A DNA stretch of 45,433 nucleotides, taken from NCBI RefSeq assembly GCF_944384765.1, contig NZ_CALWUM010000016.1:1-45433 (forward strand), read 5' to 3'. The notes under the pieces are model-generated. The model worked only from the letters and a program-made list of their open reading frames with translations, had not been told where the DNA came from and ran no database searches. The DNA is from an uncultured Agathobaculum sp. (GTDB lineage: Bacteria > Bacillota > Clostridia > Oscillospirales > Butyricicoccaceae). Positions 34,893 to 43,150 of the stretch are shown in pieces. The number at the start of each line of letters is the position of its first letter. Position 1 is the first letter of the stretch. Made by a program: the position numbers and the translations under genes.

Positions 34893-34920
34893 CTCACATT
34901 TCCTTTCCAACCTATGTTAA

Positions 34921-35715
34921 TTATTGCTCAGTTACCTGCTTAACCACATCCTGCCCAATTCGGTCAATGCAGTTAGATGCTGCAATGCGAGCAATCATAA
35001 TTGCATCTGCTCTTGTTGGGCCAGCCGCAGTCACACGTATTAGCACACCTTCTTCTTGTGCGTATGTTGCTACCGTCGGATTTTCTCCGTCCAGAAGTTC
35101 TCCCAGCTTCATTGCAACCGGTGCTTCTCCCACACGATCTGCCGGCGCTTCATCTTTCGTCTTTAAGCGAATACAGACAGATGCTAACACCTTACTGACT
35201 AATTGATACAGAAACCGCTCCACGCACTGTTCAAACATCGGCTTCATTTCACGCGGAGGACCGGGCAAAAGAACAGCAATTTTACCCTCGTATTTCATAA
35301 CACATCCGGGAGCGGTCCCGAAATCGTTGGTTAAAATCAAAGAGTCAGATGGAACCATTGCTTGCTTACGATGATTCTCTGTGATTTGAGTTGCACCAAA
35401 TTCATGCACATGCTTAACCACATTATCAAAAACTTCCTGATTGAAAACCAATGTTTTTCCAAAGTATCCTGCAAGCATTTCTTTGGTCATATCATCCTTA
35501 GTCGGGCCCAGGCCACCAGTCAGGATCACCAGTTCTGCCCTGTTATAGGCCACGTCAAGCGCACCCTTCAGGTGTTCTGTATTATCGCCAACAACGGTCT
35601 GGTAATACAGGTCAAATCCCAGTTCAGCCAGTCTCCCAGCTAAATATTGTGCGTTGGTGTTGACAATATTTCCGAGCAGCAGCTCAGTGCCAACGCTGAT
35701 TATTTCAGCAACCAT
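34921..35715 (-). CDS. CinA-like molybdopterin-binding domain protein (short form)
   Basis: A 264-residue protein with the COG1058 MoCF-like domain at its N-terminus: SVGTELLLGNIVNTNAQYLA, VGDNTEHLK, LTGGLGPTKDDMTKEM. A following domain with LLPGPPREMKPMFE and a KH-like stretch is present. The C-terminal PncC amidohydrolase domain of full CinA (about 410 residues) is missing. Stand-alone forms have ADP-ribose or nicotinamide-nucleotide pyrophosphatase activity in some bacteria or may bind a cofactor. Placement in a Mo-hydroxylase locus hints at a cofactor or NAD-related role. ATG 35715 follows AAAGGAATT. Confidence 0.85.
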   Translation of the reverse strand: MVAEIISVGTELLLGNIVNTNAQYLAGRLAELGFDLYYQTVVGDNTEHLKGALDVAYNRAELVILTGGLGPTKDDMTKEMLAGYFGKTLVFNQEVFDNVVKHVHEFGATQITENHRKQAMVPSDSLILTNDFGTAPGCVMKYEGKIAVLLPGPPREMKPMFEQCVERFLYQLVSKVLASVCIRLKTKDEAPADRVGEAPVAMKLGELLDGENPTVATYAQEEGVLIRVTAAGPTRADAIMIARIAASNCIDRIGQDVVKQVTEQ

Positions 35716-35729
35716 ATTTAATTCCTTTC

Positions 35730-35862
35730 TTTCGAGGCACATCCCATCCGGATGGGCAGAGAAATTATATGCAGTGAAGAATCGAAAGAGGCAATTAAGA
35801 ACAAATAGCTAACCAATATGTTTAGATGTGCAACTTGCTTCCTGATGGGATGTATCTCGAAA
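35730..35862. repeat. 22-bp inverted repeat pair around 89 bp, with internal palindrome
   Basis: The arms are 35730-35751 and 35841-35862. They match at 19 of 22 positions in inverse orientation; the shared core is TTTCGAG-NN-ACATCCCATC-N-GG. The left arm also lies in a perfect palindrome CCCATCCGGATGGG (35743-35756). The pair sits in the gap between the VOC and cinA-like genes. Confidence 0.75.
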
Positions 35863-35863
35863 A

Positions 35864-35888
35864 CACATCCGCATTTTTGCGGTTTGTG
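35864..35888 (-). terminator. Possible terminator after the VOC gene
   Basis: On the minus strand CACAAACCGC pairs imperfectly with GCGGATGTG around an A-rich loop, and TTTT follows directly. The T-run is the outer edge of the inverted-repeat arm at 35841-35862. Confidence 0.5.
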
Positions 35889-35892
35889 CCCG

Positions 35893-36366
35893 TTATTCTG
35901 CGTTCGGCAACTTGCCGTCGTCCCAGCGCATAATCTCGATAATATTGCCTTCGGGATCCTTGGCATAGATCATGGTCAGCGTCTGGCCTTTATTTTCATA
36001 GTAATGAGAAACGACCTGACCGTCCGAACTACCGCCATTTTCCAGCAGCTTTTTATAGGTTTCTTCCACATTATCCACCAGAATGCCCAAGTGGCCAAAA
36101 CCGGCGTGATTAAATGCTCCCGGCTCACCAAATCCGTTTTCATGCGTAAAGATTTCAAGTACCGGACCGCCCTCCTCATAGCCAGGCAGTGCAACATGGC
36201 AACCACGGACATGTGCACCCTTAACACCAGAGGCCTTTTCAAACCATGCGCCACCCAGATCGCGCTCAGGCGGTACAACTTTACCTTCGAATACAGCGCA
36301 GTAGAAATCACGCAGTTTTTCCCAATCCTTAGCATTTACGTTCGTATGAGCATATTTCATAGACAT
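35893..36366 (-). CDS. VOC (glyoxalase/bleomycin-resistance) superfamily protein
   Basis: A 157-residue protein with two beta-alpha-beta-beta-beta repeats. The first is YAHTNVNAKDWEKLRDFYCAVF; the second is HLGILVDNVEETYKKLLENGG followed by IYAKDPEGNIIEIMRW. His in the first strand and late Glu residues could bind a divalent metal. The superfamily includes isomerases, epimerases, lyases and dioxygenases; in an anaerobe a ring-cleaving dioxygenase is unlikely, so isomerase or epimerase is more probable. It is 13 bases after the FAH-family gene and is surely cotranscribed with it. Confidence 0.88.
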   Translation of the reverse strand: MSMKYAHTNVNAKDWEKLRDFYCAVFEGKVVPPERDLGGAWFEKASGVKGAHVRGCHVALPGYEEGGPVLEIFTHENGFGEPGAFNHAGFGHLGILVDNVEETYKKLLENGGSSDGQVVSHYYENKGQTLTMIYAKDPEGNIIEIMRWDDGKLPNAE

Positions 36367-36379
36367 TTTGATTTCCTCC

Positions 36380-37360
36380 TTAAAGTGTTTCGATTACCTT
36401 ATTGCAGATTGTACCGATCTTCTCGATTGTAAATTCGATCTCATCTCCAGGCTTGAGCCAACGGCCCAATTTAGAGCAGGTCGCATTGCCTTCCGGTGAG
36501 GTGCCTAAGCCGATAAAGTCGCCCGGATTGAGGTACGCATCCTCTGAAATCTTTGCGACCAAATCTCCCAAGGTGAACAGCATGCCTGAGGTGCGGTTTT
36601 CAGTAACGACTTCCCCATTGACGCGGGCCGTCATTGCCAGGTCATCATAGTCAGGCAGCTCATCCTTTGTGACCACACACGGTCCCATGACCAAGCTGTT
36701 GCAGAAAAATTTTCCCTTAGCTGGGCCTAGTGCCATAACAGCTTCGTCTGCTTGCGCATCACGCGCAGAGACATCATTGAATACTGTGAAGCCCGCAACA
36801 TAGTCGAGCGCCTCCTCAGGCTTAATATTGCAGCCACGCTTGCCAATGTAAAATCCCATTTCGAACTCAAAGTCAAATTGCTCAGTGTATTTAGGCTTGA
36901 TCAGCGGCGCACCGGTTCCAACTACCGTCGAGCCACTCTGCGTATTCCATACCGGACGCTTGTAGTAGCCTGCCGGAATCTCGCCATAATGGTGCTTTAC
37001 ATGTCCCTCATAAACCATGCCATCAAAAATGATATTAGGACGTGTCACCGGTGCAAGAATAGTCACTTCATCCATGCTATACACCAGCTGCTGACCCTTC
37101 AGTCCCTTTTCGGGCCGATGCTCCCCCATATACTGGAGCACCGCGTATCCTGCATTCAAGCTTCGTCTCCCATTATGGAAAAACGTGATCATATCATTTG
37201 GCAAATTGGCATCTGAAAGTTGCTGTGGGTTTGAATCGCCCTGTGCAGCATAATAAATGCCTCCGGCTGCATTCAAATCCACCAACTTTCCATCATGTTC
37301 CGCCATCAGACGATTGATCCCGCCTATCGGTGTCCCAATCTTTACGGTATATAGCCTCAA
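36380..37360 (-). CDS. Fumarylacetoacetate hydrolase family protein
   Basis: A 326-residue FAH-fold enzyme. The C-terminal domain has the metal site in FEFEMGFYIGKRGCNI and the family signature FTVFNDVSARDAQ, then LGDLVAKIS and LNPGDFIGLGTSPEG. The N-terminal 100 residues form the smaller domain seen in longer members. FAH-family enzymes hydrolyse, decarboxylate or isomerise oxo-acids such as 2-hydroxyhepta-2,4-diene-1,7-dioate or acylpyruvates; the substrate here is unknown. The start is TTG, with GAGGAGGAATT 4 bases upstream. It is the first gene of the minus-strand set and is divergent from the glycerol-dehydrogenase-like gene. Confidence 0.9.
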   Translation of the reverse strand: MRLYTVKIGTPIGGINRLMAEHDGKLVDLNAAGGIYYAAQGDSNPQQLSDANLPNDMITFFHNGRRSLNAGYAVLQYMGEHRPEKGLKGQQLVYSMDEVTILAPVTRPNIIFDGMVYEGHVKHHYGEIPAGYYKRPVWNTQSGSTVVGTGAPLIKPKYTEQFDFEFEMGFYIGKRGCNIKPEEALDYVAGFTVFNDVSARDAQADEAVMALGPAKGKFFCNSLVMGPCVVTKDELPDYDDLAMTARVNGEVVTENRTSGMLFTLGDLVAKISEDAYLNPGDFIGLGTSPEGNATCSKLGRWLKPGDEIEFTIEKIGTICNKVIETL

Positions 37361-37377
37361 TTGAATTCCTCCTCTAC

Positions 37378-37397
37378 ATAATCGATTATCTATAATC
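37378..37397. promoter_or_regulatory. Operator candidate near the FAH-family start
   Basis: The perfect palindrome ATAATCGATTAT (37378-37389) overlaps GATTAT-CT-ATAATC (37384-37397). It lies just downstream of the predicted minus-strand -10 box and shares GATTAT units with the site at 37555-37568. Confidence 0.6.
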
Positions 37398-37398
37398 T

Positions 37399-37429
37399 AT
37401 TATATAATTTCAGAAAAGACAACTATCAA
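37399..37429 (-). promoter_or_regulatory. Promoter of the FAH-family gene
   Basis: Minus strand: TTGATA (37424-37429) and either TATATA (37401-37406, 17-bp spacer) or TATAAT (37399-37404, 19-bp spacer). The start of transcription would fall inside the GATTAT palindrome. Confidence 0.6.
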
Positions 37430-37517
37430 ACTGGCTAATTTTTTGTTTGTATTTTTGGTGGATTTAGAGAAAATAGGTTTATTCTTGCTTTTTTTTCTGA
37501 TTTTTTAAATTTCTCTC

Positions 37518-37546
37518 TTGTATTTTCTGTATGATTTCATTAGAAT
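37518..37546 (+). promoter_or_regulatory. Promoter of the glycerol-dehydrogenase-like gene
   Basis: TTGTAT (37518-37523) and TAGAAT (37541-37546) on the plus strand, 17-bp spacer. The CGATTAT repeat begins 8 bases after the -10 box. Confidence 0.6.
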
Positions 37547-37554
37547 AATTTTAA

Positions 37555-37568
37555 CGATTATCGATTAT
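37555..37568. promoter_or_regulatory. Tandem CGATTAT operator candidate
   Basis: CGATTAT occurs twice in direct tandem (37555-37561 and 37562-37568), covering the predicted +1 region and abutting the ribosome site GGAGG. It is the same unit as in the operator at 37378-37397. Confidence 0.6.
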
Positions 37569-37580
37569 GGAGGATTCCCT

Positions 37581-38666
37581 ATGTCTATCATCTTTGCTGC
37601 ACCAGGAAAATACATTCAGGGCCGCGGTGAATTGCGGCATCTGAGCGATCACATCGCTAAATTGGGCAAAAAAGCGCTTGTAATCGCGAGTCCACTTGGC
37701 ATCGAGCGCATTCAAACCGCCATGGCGGGCGCGGACTGCTCTGCCTGCATGCTGCACTTTGTCTCTTTTGAAGGCGAATGTTCAATGACAGAAATCAACA
37801 GGATGCAGAACATTTACGCTGCTGAAGGATGCGATATTGTGGTTGGTGCAGGCGGTGGCAAAGTAATGGATACCGCCAAGGCGACTGCTTGTTTCTTAAA
37901 AGCACCTTGCGTGATTGTTCCAACCGCGGTATCTTCTGATGCCCCGTGCTCTGCCCTATCTGTCATCTATCATGACGATGGTTCACTAGATCAGCGTCTG
38001 GCCCTTCCCAAAAGTCCCGATATCGTTCTTGTAGACTCCGAATTGATTGCGCATGCCCCCGTTCGACTGCTTGTCGCGGGTATGGGGGATGCTTTCTCCA
38101 CCTATTTTGAAGCGCGTGCCTGCCACGCCTCTGCTTCAGACAATATCCATGGTGGCAAATCTTCGCTTACTGCACAGGGCATTGCCCGTATGTGTTACGA
38201 CGTGCTTTTGGCTGACGGTCTTAAAGCGAAACTCGCCGTAGAAAATCAGCTGTGCACGCAGGCTGTTGAAAACATTATTGAAGCAAACACACTGCTCAGT
38301 GGCATCGGCTTTGAAAGCGGCGGCAAGGGTGCAGCGCACTCAATTGGAGACGGATTGAATACCATTTCCCAATGCAAAAAAAAGATGCATGGAGAAAAGG
38401 TCGCTTTCGGTAGCCTTGTGCAGCTGATGCTTGAAAATGCATCTTGCAGCGAGCTTGCGGAAGCATATGGCTTCTGCAAGGAAATCGGCCTTCCCATCAC
38501 TCTCGAACAACTCGGTATTACCGAGGATATTCCCGCCTGCATTGAACAAATTGCAGCCGTTGCTACCCAGCCTGAGAAGAGCACCTATAATATGCCGTTC
38601 CCAGTATCGACTGCTTCGGTTAGAGATGCAATTGCCGCTGCAGACGCCTATGGCAAAACGCTGTGA
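37581..38666 (+). CDS. Glycerol-dehydrogenase-like (iron/zinc-type alcohol) dehydrogenase
   Basis: A 361-residue NAD-dependent dehydrogenase of the GldA branch. GAGGGKVMDTAKA binds the dinucleotide, and VPTAVSSDAPCSALSVIY is characteristic of GldA. The metal ligands are expected in GMGDAFSTYFEA (Asp), HSIGDGL (His) and MHGEKVAFG (His). Known relatives act on glycerol, hydroxyacetone, or 2-oxo/hydroxy acids; the locus context suggests an intermediate of the local pathway in place of glycerol. ATG 37581 follows GGAGGATTCCCT. It is divergent from the FAH-family gene with a shared operator motif. Confidence 0.88.
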   Translation: MSIIFAAPGKYIQGRGELRHLSDHIAKLGKKALVIASPLGIERIQTAMAGADCSACMLHFVSFEGECSMTEINRMQNIYAAEGCDIVVGAGGGKVMDTAKATACFLKAPCVIVPTAVSSDAPCSALSVIYHDDGSLDQRLALPKSPDIVLVDSELIAHAPVRLLVAGMGDAFSTYFEARACHASASDNIHGGKSSLTAQGIARMCYDVLLADGLKAKLAVENQLCTQAVENIIEANTLLSGIGFESGGKGAAHSIGDGLNTISQCKKKMHGEKVAFGSLVQLMLENASCSELAEAYGFCKEIGLPITLEQLGITEDIPACIEQIAAVATQPEKSTYNMPFPVSTASVRDAIAAADAYGKTL

Positions 38667-38826
38667 GGATTGTTCTGCAAAGATATTTTGGTGATGCGCA
38701 TCTGCTCCATTGTCATGTACGCTTTTCTCTTCCGCATCGATATAAGGCTAAACTGATATTATTCAATAAATCTTACTATCTCAACAGCAGATCGGGCAGT
38801 ACAGCAAATATCAAAGGAGCGAAACC

Positions 38827-40482
38827 ATGAACCCAGTTTTTGTCATCGGTCATCGCACACCGGACACAGATTCGATCTGTTCCGCAATTTGCTATGCATG
38901 GCTCAAGCAAACTTTGACGGGCAGAGAACACATTGCCTGCCGAGCTGGACAGATCAACGCAGAAACAAAATATGTTCTTGACTACTTTGACGTAGAAGCG
39001 CCGCGCTATTTGGCATCACTACATCCGCGCCTGCGGGATGTGCAGTACCGTCGAGTAAAGGGGATCGATGCCCAGCTTTCCCTACGGCGTGCATGGCAAT
39101 ACATGAGCGAGGCCAACATCCACACCATTCCGGTTGTAGATAGCGAAGGCAATCTGGAAGGACTGCTAACACTTAGCGATATCGCTCGTTTCTATATGGA
39201 AGACCAAGATGCCAACGCGCTCGCGGCCTCCCACACTAGCTACCGAAATCTAGTGGATGTACTGAACGGCGAGTTGGTCGTTGGCAATTTAGACGGCCAT
39301 TTTGAACAGGGCAAAGTTGTGGTCGCCGCCGCCAATCCAGATGTAATGGAAGGCTACATCGGTGAGCACGATCTAGTTATTATGGGGAACCGGTATGAAT
39401 CCCAGCTATGTTCGATCGAAATGAACGCAGGCTGCATTGTCATTGGGCTGGGCGCACCGGTCTCACGCACGATCAAAAAGCTTGCCGAGGAGCGCGGTTG
39501 CTCGGTTATTTCCACACCAATGGATACCTACACCTGTTCTAAAGTGATTAATCAAGCCGTGCCCGTGCAACACATCATGAAACGCAGCGGACTGATAACT
39601 TTCCGGCCGGATGATCTTGTTGAGGATGTGAAAAAGACGGTTGCCAAAAAGCGCATTCGCTATTATCCTATTTTGGATGATAACGGCAAATATATTGGCA
39701 TGGTATCCCAACGCAACTTGCTGGATATTGAAAAACAAGAAGTTATTTTAGTCGATCACAACGAACGCGATCAAGCAGTTGACGGGATCCAAGCCGCGCA
39801 GGTAACTGAGATCATCGACCACCACCGCATTGGTGCACTGGAGACTGCCGGTCCAATCTACTTCCGCAATCAACCGCTTGGCTGCACGGCGACCATTGTT
39901 GCACAGTTATATCGTGAAAACGGGGTGGAGATCAGCCGGCAAGCTGCAGGTCTACTGTGTTCAGCAATCCTGTCGGATACACTGATGTTCCGCTCACCAA
40001 CCTGCACGCCGATCGATCGCCGCATCGCAGAGGAGATGGCGCAAATTGCAGGCGTGGATATCCAGTCACATGCGGTCACTATGTTCCGGGAAGGCTCACA
40101 ACTGGTAAACAGATCAATGGACGAGATCTTCCACATGGACTACAAATACTATCAGGTGCGTGGTAGACGTATAACGGTTTCGCAGATCACCAGTGTCAAT
40201 CAGGAGGAACTGGATGCGATCCGAACTCCTATGCTGGATTACATGCGCAGCTGTCTGCCCAGCTCAGGGCTGGTGATGCTATTCGCCATGCTGACCAATA
40301 TAATTGACGAGACGACCGAATTGATCTATGTGGGCAATGGAGCAGCTTCACTCGTGCATGCTGCATTCCAGACAGACAATGGTTCGGACTCTGTGGTTTT
40401 GCCTGGCGTTGTCAGCCGCAAAAAGCAGCTGATTTTGCCGCTGCTCGCCGCGCTTGAACAGGGTGAGACGGACGAATTGTAA
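38827..40482 (+). CDS. CBS/DRTGG-containing family II inorganic pyrophosphatase
   Basis: A 551-residue Mn/Co-dependent pyrophosphatase, hydrolysing PPi to phosphate. Domain order: DHH start (GHRTPDTDS, about 8-16), first CBS motif (about 75-125), DRTGG domain (about 140-240), second CBS motif (about 250-305), remaining DHH core with VDHNERDQ and IIDHHRIG, then DHHA2 with the SRKKQ substrate motif near the end. CBS forms are inhibited or activated by adenine nucleotides. A 160-bp gap without a gene separates it from the dehydrogenase; mocA follows after 106 bases. MocA releases PPi, so the pairing is meaningful. Confidence 0.95.
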   Translation: MNPVFVIGHRTPDTDSICSAICYAWLKQTLTGREHIACRAGQINAETKYVLDYFDVEAPRYLASLHPRLRDVQYRRVKGIDAQLSLRRAWQYMSEANIHTIPVVDSEGNLEGLLTLSDIARFYMEDQDANALAASHTSYRNLVDVLNGELVVGNLDGHFEQGKVVVAAANPDVMEGYIGEHDLVIMGNRYESQLCSIEMNAGCIVIGLGAPVSRTIKKLAEERGCSVISTPMDTYTCSKVINQAVPVQHIMKRSGLITFRPDDLVEDVKKTVAKKRIRYYPILDDNGKYIGMVSQRNLLDIEKQEVILVDHNERDQAVDGIQAAQVTEIIDHHRIGALETAGPIYFRNQPLGCTATIVAQLYRENGVEISRQAAGLLCSAILSDTLMFRSPTCTPIDRRIAEEMAQIAGVDIQSHAVTMFREGSQLVNRSMDEIFHMDYKYYQVRGRRITVSQITSVNQEELDAIRTPMLDYMRSCLPSSGLVMLFAMLTNIIDETTELIYVGNGAASLVHAAFQTDNGSDSVVLPGVVSRKKQLILPLLAALEQGETDEL

Positions 40483-40588
40483 TACAAATACATTCTTACC
40501 GTTAAAACGACAGTTTGCATTGATTGACTAATCTATCACTACACCAAAACTGACTTCCCATATTGGCATAATAGAAAGAAGGCGTGCT

Positions 40589-41227
40589 ATGCACATCTGT
40601 GCTGTTGTTGCTGCTGCAGGGCTTTCATCCCGGATGGGATCGTTCAAACCACTATTGCCCATCGACGGACAACCCGCTGTCATCCGGCTGCTGCATACGT
40701 TGCACGCGGCTGGTGTCTCCCAGACTATTCTGGTAACCGGATTTCGCCATGTTGATTTGGAGCGTGCATGCCGCTGTCTGCCTGATGTTATGCTGGCATA
40801 TAACCCAGATTTTGCACACACACAGATGTTTGACTCCATACGTTTAGGGTTAACAGCAGTACCACACATCTGCAGTCGTATTCTATTTATACCTGCCGAT
40901 GTCCCACTGGTTTCCCAAAAGACTGTGCACTCACTGGCTCACACCACCGCACCTCTGGCTTACCCCAGCTATTTACGGCGATGCGGTCATCCAATTTCGC
41001 TCAATGCTGCACTGCTTCCTTCGCTCCTGCATTACAATGGCAGCAATGGGCTTAGAGGTGCGCTACGCTCTTTGCCTGTCGAGCCAGTCTACTACACTGT
41101 GGACGACCCATTTATCCGCATGGATATGGATACTCCTGCTGATTATCATGCGTTACTTCGCCGCAAACAGGCATTTTTAAAGGAGAATCACTATGCCGCT
41201 CAAGATCAGCATGTGGAACTTTCATAG
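40589..41227 (+). CDS. mocA: Molybdenum cofactor cytidylyltransferase (MocA-like)
   Basis: A 212-residue nucleotidyltransferase. The N-terminal loop is VVAAAGLSSRMGSFKPLLPI (CTP and Mg binding), with IPADVPLVS as the central acidic motif and CGHPISLNAALLP downstream. MocA makes molybdopterin cytosine dinucleotide from Mo-molybdopterin and CTP, the form used by xanthine-dehydrogenase-type enzymes in bacteria. The MobA (GTP) alternative is less likely given the hydroxylase genes nearby. Its last 35 bases overlap the PucR-type regulator gene. Confidence 0.9.
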   Translation: MHICAVVAAAGLSSRMGSFKPLLPIDGQPAVIRLLHTLHAAGVSQTILVTGFRHVDLERACRCLPDVMLAYNPDFAHTQMFDSIRLGLTAVPHICSRILFIPADVPLVSQKTVHSLAHTTAPLAYPSYLRRCGHPISLNAALLPSLLHYNGSNGLRGALRSLPVEPVYYTVDDPFIRMDMDTPADYHALLRRKQAFLKENHYAAQDQHVELS

Positions 41228-42653
41228 CTGGCTGCAAAAGCGAAATATCCTTCACAGCTTTTCAATTTGTGACAATCAGGCAATTATTCATGGCGTACAT
41301 TTTGCGCACACACAGTCTTCCCCTGAACCGGGTTATGCGCTATTATCTGAAATGCCGCCAGATACAGCCTATCGGTGTATGTTGAAATACGGTGATAATT
41401 ACATCTATTTTCGTGACCACAACGTATTTCAGGCTCTTGACGAGCTGGATTATATGCTCTCAGTATATCGCCACTGGGAACAGGCACTCAAACAGCTTAA
41501 TTTGATCCATTGTGAGCTGAATGCGTTGCTTTCAGTTAGCTACGAGCTCATCCCCCTTCCACTTGCGGTTTTCCGTGAAGGACAGTTGTTGGCTTCCTCT
41601 CAGCGTTTTCCTCAGGCTATCGATAACTTTTGTTCCTTCTGTCAAGCTGTGCCACTGCGTAGCATGTGCTCGCTTATCCCCGAAAACGCCGCTGAGGATC
41701 GACTGCCATCTGATGGCAGCCCTATTCTTGTTAATTCCGGACTACATAACGGCAAACACCTAATAGTAGGAACGATCCGCCTATCCGAACAGCCGATACG
41801 TGTAATGGCGCTATCCGATGGTCAGCCAATTTCTATCGGTGCTGTTCATCCAATGCACGCTCTAATGGAAGCTATTCAAATCAATCTCTTACTGTGGTAC
41901 AAACGCGTTTTACCCAGTGCAACAGCATATTTTCTTTCCTTTCTACAGGATGCGCCTGTACATGGACAATCCGCTACTGTCCTGCGGCAGCTACATTGGC
42001 AGTCTGATCATCGATATACGGTGTTCTGGTTGGAAAAGCGTACCGGAGCGGACTCGATCCTTCTGGACAAACTATATTTCAGCTTAAACCAACACTTTGA
42101 TGGTGTAGTCATTTTACAATACCAAAACGCAGTAATCATGCTATGCAACCTGGATCTAATGTCGAATTGTCCAACTGCACACGACTTTGCCGCCTTACTT
42201 CCCGAAACCCGTTTCTGCATTGGGCAAAGCAATATCAGTACCGATTTTGACCTGATTGCACAGCTGATGCATCAGGCGCAGACTACCATGGAGCATGCTC
42301 GCCAGCAAAACACATTTTTTCTCTCAGCACAAAGTATTATGTTGGATTACATGCATCATGCGCTTTACAACAATACTATGCTGCAATCACTTGTTCACCC
42401 AGCTATCCGCCGTCTGATGGAACAGGATACCTTGCAGCATTCCCAATTAACAAACACATTGCGCGTTTATCTTTCTCACGGCGGAAACTGTAATGCAGCG
42501 GCAAAGTCCCTGCACCTACACCGCAACTCTCTGGTCAGCCGTTTGGAGCATATTCGCGCAGTTACAAATATCAATCTTGACGATCCCTATGAGCAGGAAT
42601 CGCTACTTCTTTCTCTTCTTATCGTTGATCACACATGGACAAATGTTTCATAA
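41193..42653 (+). CDS. PucR/CdaR-type transcriptional regulator
   Basis: A 486-residue protein ending in a PucR-type helix-turn-helix: LRVYLSHGGNCNAAAKSLHLHRNSLVSRLEHI (about 425-457), followed by the family tail. The N-terminal 400 residues form a poorly conserved sensory part with a GGDEF-like or GAF-like central region. PucR activates purine catabolic genes in Bacillus, including xanthine dehydrogenase, so it is a plausible regulator of the hydroxylase genes that converge on it. AAAGGAGA precedes the ATG, inside the end of mocA. Confidence 0.85.
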   Translation: MPLKISMWNFHSWLQKRNILHSFSICDNQAIIHGVHFAHTQSSPEPGYALLSEMPPDTAYRCMLKYGDNYIYFRDHNVFQALDELDYMLSVYRHWEQALKQLNLIHCELNALLSVSYELIPLPLAVFREGQLLASSQRFPQAIDNFCSFCQAVPLRSMCSLIPENAAEDRLPSDGSPILVNSGLHNGKHLIVGTIRLSEQPIRVMALSDGQPISIGAVHPMHALMEAIQINLLLWYKRVLPSATAYFLSFLQDAPVHGQSATVLRQLHWQSDHRYTVFWLEKRTGADSILLDKLYFSLNQHFDGVVILQYQNAVIMLCNLDLMSNCPTAHDFAALLPETRFCIGQSNISTDFDLIAQLMHQAQTTMEHARQQNTFFLSAQSIMLDYMHHALYNNTMLQSLVHPAIRRLMEQDTLQHSQLTNTLRVYLSHGGNCNAAAKSLHLHRNSLVSRLEHIRAVTNINLDDPYEQESLLLSLLIVDHTWTNVS

Positions 42654-42659
42654 GAATGA

Positions 42660-42696
42660 CAAGCCCCGCCTTACTGAAAACATAAGGCGGGGCTTG
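42660..42696 (+). terminator. Terminator after the PucR-type regulator gene
   Basis: A perfect 14-bp stem CAAGCCCCGCCTTA/TAAGGCGGGGCTTG with a 9-nt loop, followed by CTTTCATTTT on the plus strand. It also insulates the converging minus-strand genes. Confidence 0.85.
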
Positions 42697-42706
42697 CTTT
42701 CATTTT

Positions 42707-43081
42707 CTATGATTTCGATTGCAGGTCGGCAGCGTATTTTTTCTGCTTCATCTGACGCACAGTTTGGAGCAGCTCATTTTCTTCTGAACCAGAAAAAATG
42801 GCAATCATCTCCGTCTCCGGTAAATATGGTTTAACTGCATCGTACAGCTTCTGTGTCATGGCCAACATACAGGGTGTAGTTTCCGCATAATATTGCAGGG
42901 TTCTGGTATCGATCGGTGCAAAGCAGGTTACCTCCAGAACGGCTGTACTCACACCGCAGACTACCAGCTTTCTCGAAGCCGCATATGCCAGTTCTACCGT
43001 TGCTGCATCTGCAAGAAGAGTGATATCAACCCCCTTATTGCGTACCCGAATCGTTCCCTCATATGGAAGAGATTCCAGCAT
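42707..43081 (-). CDS. Orphan transketolase C-terminal-like domain protein
   Basis: A 124-residue protein resembling the isolated C-terminal domain of transketolase/pyruvate-oxidoreductase enzymes: RVRNKGVDITLLADAATVELAYAA, then VSTAVLEVTCFAPIDTRTLQYYAET, then a hydrophobic strand. No thiamine-binding part is encoded nearby. In full enzymes this domain binds no cofactor but shapes the dimer. A strong ribosome site (AAAGGAGGG) precedes the ATG. It is the last gene of the hydroxylase operon, separated by a hairpin. Function unknown; a partner subunit might lie outside the window. Confidence 0.6.
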   Translation of the reverse strand: MLESLPYEGTIRVRNKGVDITLLADAATVELAYAASRKLVVCGVSTAVLEVTCFAPIDTRTLQYYAETTPCMLAMTQKLYDAVKPYLPETEMIAIFSGSEENELLQTVRQMKQKKYAADLQSKS

Positions 43082-43104
43082 TGTTGTTCCCTCCTTTGCC
43101 GACT

Positions 43105-43138
43105 ACAAAAGGCCGCGTCATCTGGCGCAGCCTTTTGT
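43105..43138 (-). terminator. Hairpin between the FAD subunit and the orphan-domain gene
   Basis: On the minus strand ACAAAAGGC/GCCTTTTGT with further inner pairs (GCG/CGC) makes a long stem; the T-run lies within the 3' arm. It may be a partial terminator that lowers expression of the downstream gene. Confidence 0.55.
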
Positions 43139-43150
43139 ACCGCTTATAAC

